DNA of 64,000 nt from Nocardioides sp. Iso805N (GTDB lineage Bacteria > Actinomycetota > Actinomycetes > Propionibacteriales > Nocardioidaceae): NCBI RefSeq assembly GCF_000364605.1, contig NZ_KB822577.1:396276-460275 (forward strand), read 5' to 3'. Shown here piece after piece: positions 58,995 to 64,000 of the stretch (position 1 is the first letter of the stretch; each line of letters opens with the position of its first letter). The notes beneath the pieces were generated by a model. It was not told where the DNA came from, ran no database searches, and saw nothing but the letters and a program-made list of their open reading frames with translations. The position numbers and the translations under genes are program-made.

Positions 58995-60449
58995 ATGACC
59001 GCCAGCCAGGCAGGCAAGCACAAGGTCGTCATCATCGGCTCGGGCTTCGGCGGCCTCTTCAGTGCGAAGACGCTCAAGCACGCTGACGTCGAGATCACCC
59101 TGATCGCCAAGACGACCCACCACCTCTTCCAGCCGCTGCTCTACCAGGTCGCCACCGGCATCCTGTCCCAGGGCGAGATCGCACCGGCGACGCGCGATGT
59201 GCTGCACCGGCAGAAGAACACCTCGGTCCTCCTCGGTGAGGTCACCGACATCGACCTGACGGCCAAGACGGTGAGCAGCGAGGTGCTCGGCCGCAGGACC
59301 GTCACCCCCTACGACTCGCTGATCGTGGCCGCAGGCGCCGGTCAGTCCTACTTCGGCAACGACCACTTCGCCGAGTTCGCCCCCGGCATGAAGTCGATCG
59401 ACGACGCGCTCGAGCTGCGCGGTCGCATCTTCGGTGCCTTCGAGCTCGCCGAGATCGGCGCTTCTCGTGGGGAGAACGTCGACCACCTTCTGACCTTCGT
59501 GGTCGTCGGGGCCGGCCCGACCGGCGTCGAGATGGCCGGCCAGATCGCCGAGCTCGCCCGCCGTACGCTCAAGTCAGACTTCCGCTACATCAACAGCCGC
59601 AAGGCCCGCGTCGTCCTGGTCGACGCCGCACCGCAGGTGCTGCCGCCGTTCGGCGAGAAGCTCGGCGCCTGGACCGAGAAGGCGTTGGAGAAGACCGGCG
59701 TCGAGGTGGTCCTCGGTGGCATGGTCACCGCCGTCGACGAGCGCGGGCTCGAGATGAAGTTCAAGGACGGCTCGGTCCAGCGGATCGAGGCGGTCGCCAA
59801 GATCTGGGCCGCGGGCGTGCAGGCCTCCGAGCTGGGCAAGACGCTCTCCGAGCAGACCGGCGCCGAGCTGGACCGGGCCGGCAGGATCTCGGTCAACGAC
59901 GACCTGACGCTTCCGGGACACCCGGAGGTCTTCGTCCTCGGCGACATGATCAACCTCAAGCACCTGCCCGGCGTCGCGCAGGTCGCGATGCAGGGTGGCA
60001 AGTTCGCCGCCAAGGCGATCAAGGCCGACCTCGCCGGCCAGCCTCGGAAGCCGGAGTTCAAGTACTTCGACAAGGGCTCGATGGCCACCATCAGCCGGTT
60101 CAAGGCGGTCGCGACCGTCGGCAAGCTGCACTTCACCGGCATCATCGCCTGGATGATGTGGCTCTTCGTCCACTTGGCCTACCTCACCGGGTTCGCCAAC
60201 CGCGTGACGACGACGCTGGCCTGGTTCACTTCGTTCGTCGGGCGTGACCGCAGCGAGCGGACCACCACGATGCAGCAGGTCTTCGCCCGCAGAGCGCTGG
60301 AGCAGGTCGACGGCGGCGCCAGCGGGCTGGTCTCCGACCCCGGCGAGATGGACGCCCAGCTCGAGCAGCGTCGTGCCGAGCTGGAGGCCCAGGCCGCGGA
60401 GGAGTCCCGGCTCACCGACGAGCACGAGCGCGGCGTAGCGGCCGGCTGA
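58995..60449 (+). CDS. ndh: type II NADH dehydrogenase (NDH-2)
   Basis: A 484-residue membrane-associated flavoprotein that passes electrons from NADH to quinone without pumping protons. FAD motif IIGSGFGGLFSAKTL, NAD motif VVVGAGPTGVEMAGQIAELARR, the GDMINLKHLPGVAQVAMQGG segment, and a hydrophobic C-terminal anchor (FTGIIAWMMWLFVHLAYLTG, residues about 380-400). The acidic tail (AELEAQAAEESRLTDEHERG) is additional. Upstream 58801-58994 holds its promoter region. Housekeeping in character. Confidence 0.92.
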   Translation: MTASQAGKHKVVIIGSGFGGLFSAKTLKHADVEITLIAKTTHHLFQPLLYQVATGILSQGEIAPATRDVLHRQKNTSVLLGEVTDIDLTAKTVSSEVLGRRTVTPYDSLIVAAGAGQSYFGNDHFAEFAPGMKSIDDALELRGRIFGAFELAEIGASRGENVDHLLTFVVVGAGPTGVEMAGQIAELARRTLKSDFRYINSRKARVVLVDAAPQVLPPFGEKLGAWTEKALEKTGVEVVLGGMVTAVDERGLEMKFKDGSVQRIEAVAKIWAAGVQASELGKTLSEQTGAELDRAGRISVNDDLTLPGHPEVFVLGDMINLKHLPGVAQVAMQGGKFAAKAIKADLAGQPRKPEFKYFDKGSMATISRFKAVATVGKLHFTGIIAWMMWLFVHLAYLTGFANRVTTTLAWFTSFVGRDRSERTTTMQQVFARRALEQVDGGASGLVSDPGEMDAQLEQRRAELEAQAAEESRLTDEHERGVAAG

Positions 60450-60502
60450 TCCACGCGATGTCCCACGCCCCGTTGCCTTCGGCAGCCGGGGCGTCGGCTT
60501 CT

Positions 60503-61282
60503 CTAGACCTCGGGGTGGAAGTAGCGCAGCACCTGGGTGAACTCCCCGGGGTCGACCATCGAGCCGTCGATCACGTAGGGGCTCATCGAACGGCGTACGA
60601 CGAGCACCTTCCAGCGCCGGTCACCGGGCTCGCCGCGCATCTCGATCGACGTCTGCGGGGCCGCCAGGTCGAAGAGCGCTCGGCTGCCGTCGCGCACGAT
60701 CTCCAGCTCGCTGCCACGCAGCGTCAGACGGGTCGGGCTCGCGCTGGCACGCGTCGCCCACACGATCGCGGTGACCGCAGCGACCGCCGCGGTGATGCCG
60801 TAGCTCAGGAAGGTCCTGTCGGCCCACGCCCACACGGCCGCGGCGATCGTCAGCGCCGCGAACCCCAGCAGCAGCCCGCCGAGCAGCCGCCCGGTGCCGC
60901 GCCGTGGCCGGAAGAAGACGGTGTGCGGCAGGCTCGCCGACCGCTCCCGTACGCCGGGGGACACGGGCGGCTGTGATGCGGTCGTGGTTGCGAGGTGGGT
61001 GGTTGCGAGGTGGGTCGCTGCGAGGTGGGTCGGGCGGTGCCGCGGCCGCGCCTCGGCGGCCGGCGCCTCCGGCACGCTCGCTTCGGCAGCGTGCTGGCCA
61101 GGCGTCGGCAGTGGCGGGAAGCCAGGTTCCGGCGAGAGCGGTGGTTGCACCGGCTCAGGCTGCCCCGGCTGCTCCGGCGCGGGTTCTTCGGGCTCGGCGG
61201 GCTCGACGGGACGTCCCTCGTGGTGGGCGAGCCACTGGTCGAAGAGGTCGGTCGCCGGCTCGGATCCCCCCAGGTCAGCCAT
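60503..61282 (-). CDS. two-helix membrane protein of unknown function
   Basis: A 259-residue protein with a proline- and glutamate-rich N-terminal half (residues about 20-75), a THLAT-type repeat, then two close membrane helices (LLGGLLLGFAALTIAAAVWAWA and YGITAAVAAVTAIVWATRA) and a C-terminal domain of about 85 residues (RLTLRGSELEIVRDGSRALFDLAAPQTSIEMRGEPG). No specific function is recognised. The ATG at 61282 is used; the repeat is encoded by three 15-bp units at 60984-61028. It is next to tRNA-Lys and convergent with ndh. Confidence 0.78.
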   Translation of the reverse strand: MADLGGSEPATDLFDQWLAHHEGRPVEPAEPEEPAPEQPGQPEPVQPPLSPEPGFPPLPTPGQHAAEASVPEAPAAEARPRHRPTHLAATHLATTHLATTTASQPPVSPGVRERSASLPHTVFFRPRRGTGRLLGGLLLGFAALTIAAAVWAWADRTFLSYGITAAVAAVTAIVWATRASASPTRLTLRGSELEIVRDGSRALFDLAAPQTSIEMRGEPGDRRWKVLVVRRSMSPYVIDGSMVDPGEFTQVLRYFHPEV

Positions 61283-61357
61283 ACCGACCAGGGTAGGCCG
61301 CACCCCCTCGGATCGGCCACGACACCCGCACGCCTGCACGGCTGTCGCGCCTGGTAG

Positions 61358-61431
61358 TACCCCGTGTCGGGCTCGAACCGACGACCCGCGGATTAAAAGT
61401 CCGCTGCTCTAACCAACTGAGCTAACGGGGC
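61358..61431 (-). tRNA. tRNA-Lys (anticodon TTT)
   Basis: On the minus strand: acceptor GCCCCGT/ACGGGGT, D-arm TAGCTCAGTTGGTTAGAGCA, anticodon stem GCGGA with loop CTTTTAA (anticodon TTT) and T-arm GTCGG-TTCGAGC-CCGAC, discriminator A. CCA is not encoded. The first eight bases of the gene lie within a 50-bp repeat that is duplicated at 63276. Confidence 0.97.
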
Positions 61432-61473
61432 GGGGGTAGACAATCACGTCGAACAAAACATAGGAAATCCAAC
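61424..61473. repeat. 50-bp direct repeat, copy at tRNA-Lys 5' end
   Basis: 48 of 50 bases match the copy at 63276-63325. It spans the first eight bases of tRNA-Lys and 42 bp of its upstream flank. The two copies bound the ATPase gene. Confidence 0.93.
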
Positions 61474-61568
61474 AGCGTGGTTCGCGTGCGGCTGGTGGCG
61501 TTGCCGCGGGAAATTTTACGCCGCGCACTGGGCCGTCTGCACTGGTCGGGTGCTGGGCTGAGGAACAG

Positions 61569-63032
61569 TCAGAGCAGCATCAGTGCCACGAGCGGAGCGG
61601 GGACCGCCCAGACCCGTCCCTCAAGGTCCAGGACACTCTTCGTTGCGAGGATGCCCGCATCGAATTTGGCGGATATCGTGCGAGCCTCGCTCTTCCGGCC
61701 ATGGTCGACCCACTTGCTCTCAAGGGGAACGGTCATGCCGGCGCCTGTTGAGGTCGGTACAACGACCGGTCCGAGATCGATCTCCTTGTCGTTCGATGTC
61801 CGGACATAGCCGATCGTGTCACCGTGCGGGAGCCGCCCCTCGTCAATCACGTCGATCGCGCGAGCCTGGGTGACCCCGATGATGGACTCCGTGAGCTGGG
61901 TCATGTCCGGGGCAGGGAGACCAGAGCGCCGCCGCGACGGCAGCCACGAAAGGATCGGATCAGCGAGGTAGTACTTGGCCTGGGCGCCGGGCACGATCTG
62001 GCCGGCTTCACGTCGAGGACAACGAACGAGCGCGTGGCTGGCAATGAGGCGCCTGAGCCGCAGATCGAGAACCCCTTTGCCGTAGGAAAGCTCCTGCGCG
62101 GCGGAACTGACGCTGAACGGGCTTGACGACCGGGTGGCCAACGCATTCAGAAGTAGCGGCACGGATTCAGGGCTGGCCGCTGGTTCCACGTCTCGGTGGA
62201 GCCAGGCCTCGAGGTCCGCGATGAATGAATCCGTCACGGCGCCGAGCTGCGAGTGCTCAGCGACGGCACGTGGGAATCCTCCGGTCGTGAGGTATGCCTG
62301 CCAGGCAAGGTCGAAGTCGTCGACGAAAAAGCCATAGTTCTCAAGTGCGGACCGCGCGACGCCTGATTGCAGTTCCGCGGGATGAAGACGGTCGGGGAGA
62401 CCGAGTTCGGGTGCCGTTGCGCTAGTGAACTCCCGGAAGCTCATCGGATACAGGGTCCGCCATCGCCGTGTTCCGCTTCCTGCGCGCCCGGCCATCAGGT
62501 TTCCCTCGATGTCCTCGCCCTCGGCCCACCGGCTACCGGTGGCCACGACGGTGTCGTCACCGAAGTCGGTGTTGTCGCGCGCGCCTTTCAGGATCGCTGA
62601 CCACCCGAGGATGGCGCTGACCTCGTCGAGCAGCCAGACCCGCGGCGTGGGAGTCTCGCGATCGACGGACGCGGTCAATGTTCGCCCCAGGACCAGCACA
62701 CGACGAAGGTCTTGTGTGGTCATGCCGTCACAGGGAACGTGGATCACCTGACGTGGATCGACGTCGGCACGGCTACATAGCCGCTCGGCCGTCTGGAGCA
62801 GGGTGACCGATTTTCCGATGCGCCGAGGCCCGGACAAAACGACGAGTTGGTCCGATACGGGACCGTTGGCGATGTCATCTAGAACAGGTGACCTGTAGCC
62901 CATATCGTGACGTCCAAGGTCCCTGAACACGCGGTGCTGGTCGACCCAGGCGGTCGGCGAGGTCCCCGACACAGCCGCTCGCCACCAGGGGTTCATCTGC
63001 GTCAGGTGACGCCTGATCTCATCGTCGCGCAC
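61569..63032 (-). CDS. AAA-type ATPase (archaeal-ATPase/DUF4143-like)
   Basis: A protein of about 487 residues: a P-loop ATPase with Walker A LSGPRRIGKSVTL (residue about 70), Walker B RVWLLDEVSAILGW and sensor region DDTVVATGSRWAEGED. Then PMSFREFTSA, a helical DUF4143-like part (LRLRRLIASHALVRC) and a C-terminal domain with nuclease-like DVIDEGRLPHGDTIGYVRTSNDKEIDLGPV. GTG at 63032 (GGAGG two bases before) or ATG at 62996 may be the start. The gene lies in a 1.85-kb segment bounded by 50-bp repeats, so it seems to be a mobile or inserted cassette. Role possibly defence or stress linked, unproven. Confidence 0.75.
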   Translation of the reverse strand: MRDDEIRRHLTQMNPWWRAAVSGTSPTAWVDQHRVFRDLGRHDMGYRSPVLDDIANGPVSDQLVVLSGPRRIGKSVTLLQTAERLCSRADVDPRQVIHVPCDGMTTQDLRRVLVLGRTLTASVDRETPTPRVWLLDEVSAILGWSAILKGARDNTDFGDDTVVATGSRWAEGEDIEGNLMAGRAGSGTRRWRTLYPMSFREFTSATAPELGLPDRLHPAELQSGVARSALENYGFFVDDFDLAWQAYLTTGGFPRAVAEHSQLGAVTDSFIADLEAWLHRDVEPAASPESVPLLLNALATRSSSPFSVSSAAQELSYGKGVLDLRLRRLIASHALVRCPRREAGQIVPGAQAKYYLADPILSWLPSRRRSGLPAPDMTQLTESIIGVTQARAIDVIDEGRLPHGDTIGYVRTSNDKEIDLGPVVVPTSTGAGMTVPLESKWVDHGRKSEARTISAKFDAGILATKSVLDLEGRVWAVPAPLVALMLL

Positions 63033-63051
63033 GCCCTCCGGACTAGCTAAT

Positions 63052-63143
63052 CGACCTGCCAAAAGGGGGAGGGTTCTGGACGAGCGACCTGCCAAAAGGG
63101 GGAGGGTTCTGGACGAGCGACCTGCCAAAAGGGGGAGGGTTCT
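63052..63143. repeat. three 33-bp tandem repeats upstream of the ATPase gene
   Basis: Two complete 33-bp units and a shortened third (26 bp) with the core GACCTGCCAAAAGGGGGAGG, directly adjoining the ATPase gene's 5' end, where a promoter would lie. Their minus-strand reading holds TTTTGGCAGGTCG. Confidence 0.9.
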
Positions 63144-63275
63144 ACGCAGGGATCCGAACGGATCCGCGGGTTCCAAGGGCATTCCGAGCCCTGCGCAAAA
63201 GGCGTTCTGCTACGCCGGCGACCGCCACGGAGGTGGGGGCACAACAAGCAGGCTGAGCCGTACTTTCGATCCCCG

Positions 63276-63325
63276 AACGGGGCGGGGGTAGGTAATCACG
63301 TCGAACAAAACATAGGAAATCCAAC
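63276..63325. repeat. 50-bp direct repeat, distal copy
   Basis: Second copy of the 50-bp repeat at 61424-61473 (two mismatches), in the same orientation, 1,852 bp away. It contains the tRNA-Lys 5' bases without the rest of the tRNA. Confidence 0.93.
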
Positions 63326-63692
63326 CCTGTCGTTCCTAGCCCGCCGAGGGGCCTGGCCGGCACCCTTCTGAGCGGAGCGCGCCGCGCGTCTGGTACCCAT
63401 CTGTCGCGCCGGTTCGCTCCGAGATCCGCGGCAGAGTGTCTGTAGCAACGTAGCCTTCGGAACACTCCCTACAGCACAGTCCCTCGGGTCCGGCTGGGTA
63501 CATTCCGGTGGCACCCTGGCGCAGTGACGCGTTGGTACTCACCCGTGATCGGCGACGGCCTCGCCGCGATCCACCTCATGGGGCCATATTCGGCCACAGC
63601 CGAAGCGTTCGCAGTAGCTTTCGCACTCGTCTGCCGGCCTGAATCTCTGCGGCGTCGGGGCCCTACCCCCGGATCTTGGACACGGGGTGTGA
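63326..63692. other. 367-bp stretch without a clear gene
   Basis: No gene is supported. A short plus-strand frame (63524-63715, starting GTG) reads like a hypothetical protein interrupted by the IS end, but has no ribosome site. Around 63655-63680 the sequence TGTCCAAGATCC (minus strand) resembles an IS3-family terminal inverted repeat. Confidence 0.4.
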
Positions 63693-64000
63693 TTACGCGG
63701 CGGTCGGCAGCGTAGCGGGCCGGCGGGCCTCGTAGGTGGACGGGGACAGATAGCCGCACCAGGAGTGGCGGCGGCGGGTGTTGTAGCGGACGAGCCACTT
63801 GAAGACCTGCCGGCGGCAGGTGACCTCGTCGGCCCAGCAGGCGGCGTCTTGGAGGACCTCGCGCTTCATCGTGGCGTTGAACGACTCCGCGAGCGCGTTG
63901 TCGGCCGAGGATCCGACCGCGCCCATGGACTGGGTGACGCCGAGCTTGCGGCACAGCTTGGCGTAGGCCTTGGAGCAGTAGACCGACCCGTGGTCGCTGT
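63693..64000 (-). mobile_element. IS3-family transposase OrfB, C-terminal part
   Basis: The last 102 residues of the DDE integrase-core transposase, ending at TAA 63693. The middle catalytic Asp is in SDHGSVYCSKAYAK at the window edge and the catalytic Glu in SSADNALAESFNATMKREVL, followed by the family's VFKWLVRYNTRRRHSWCGYLSPSTYEAR. The rest of the element, with OrfA, is beyond the window. A truncated or complete copy cannot be decided. Confidence 0.9.

Noticed and set aside
63052..63143. Possible CRISPR array
   Set aside because: The repeats are contiguous with no spacers and no cas genes are near.
63524..63715. Short plus-strand gene interrupted by the IS element
   Set aside because: No ribosome site or recognisable family; kept only as a note on the empty stretch.

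Overview
The window is about 70% GC, with many GTG and one TTG start, Shine-Dalgarno spaced genes and an actinobacterial gene style. It most likely comes from a soil actinomycete, possibly Nocardioidaceae (inferred from codon style and gene content only). Nearly all of positions 1-54,320 is a catabolic region for aromatic and phenylpropanoid-like compounds. It is followed by a tyrosine integrase, a tRNA-Asp 3' fragment and then ordinary housekeeping genes. The catabolic region therefore looks like the right-hand end of a genomic island inserted at tRNA-Asp, whose left end is outside the window.

Layout. (A) 1-15,931, mostly minus strand: a cut-off aldehyde dehydrogenase, a sugar-type ABC importer plus a second orphan binding protein, an HsaA-like flavin monooxygenase, two flavin reductases carrying IclR-type sensor domains, a meta-cleavage-type hydrolase, MmgE/PrpD, FAH and CMD-family enzymes, an IclR regulator and a double-hotdog protein. 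(B) 16,075-31,477, plus strand: an IclR regulator, RidA, a LigB-type ring-cleavage dioxygenase, an ACMSD-like decarboxylase, a Rieske oxygenase, three tandem RraA-family proteins and a three-cofactor reductase. Then come a benzoylformate-decarboxylase-like enzyme, an acyl-CoA dehydrogenase relative, an HMG-CoA-lyase-like protein, a CoA transferase, an aldehyde dehydrogenase and an enoyl-CoA hydratase. (C) 31,523-54,319: mhpB-mhpA-mhpC; a two-component monooxygenase whose reductase has a MarR domain; a second meta pathway (PrpD, one-domain VOC dioxygenase, hydrolase, hydratase, aldolase, CMD); a double-TetR regulator facing an IclR regulator; a nitrate/sulfonate-type ABC importer; a semialdehyde dehydrogenase; decayed gene fragments; another IclR; and mhpD-mhpF-mhpE, which finish the pathway to pyruvate and acetyl-CoA.

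(D) 54,320-56,490: integrase, repeated GTGCCCAAT motifs, tRNA-Asp-derived att site and a strong terminator. (E) 56,529-61,431: metallopeptidase, two fluoride-channel genes with a possible riboswitch leader, an ATP-binding regulator, type II NADH dehydrogenase, a membrane protein and tRNA-Lys. (F) 61,424-63,325: an AAA ATPase gene bounded by a 50-bp duplication of the tRNA-Lys upstream flank. An IS3-family transposase runs off the right edge.

How it works together (inference): side-chain enzymes shorten aryl-propanoid or aryl-glyoxylate substrates. Flavin-dependent and Rieske oxygenases make catechols, three kinds of extradiol enzymes open the ring, and hydrolase/hydratase/aldolase sets release pyruvate and aldehydes. 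Six copies of a 15-bp dyad (TNCCR-N5-YGGNA) at promoters suggest shared control by the four IclR-family regulators. The most distinctive items are flavin reductases fused to ligand-sensing domains of transcription factors, three tandem RraA paralogs inside a Rieske oxygenase operon, and the ATPase cassette at tRNA-Lys.
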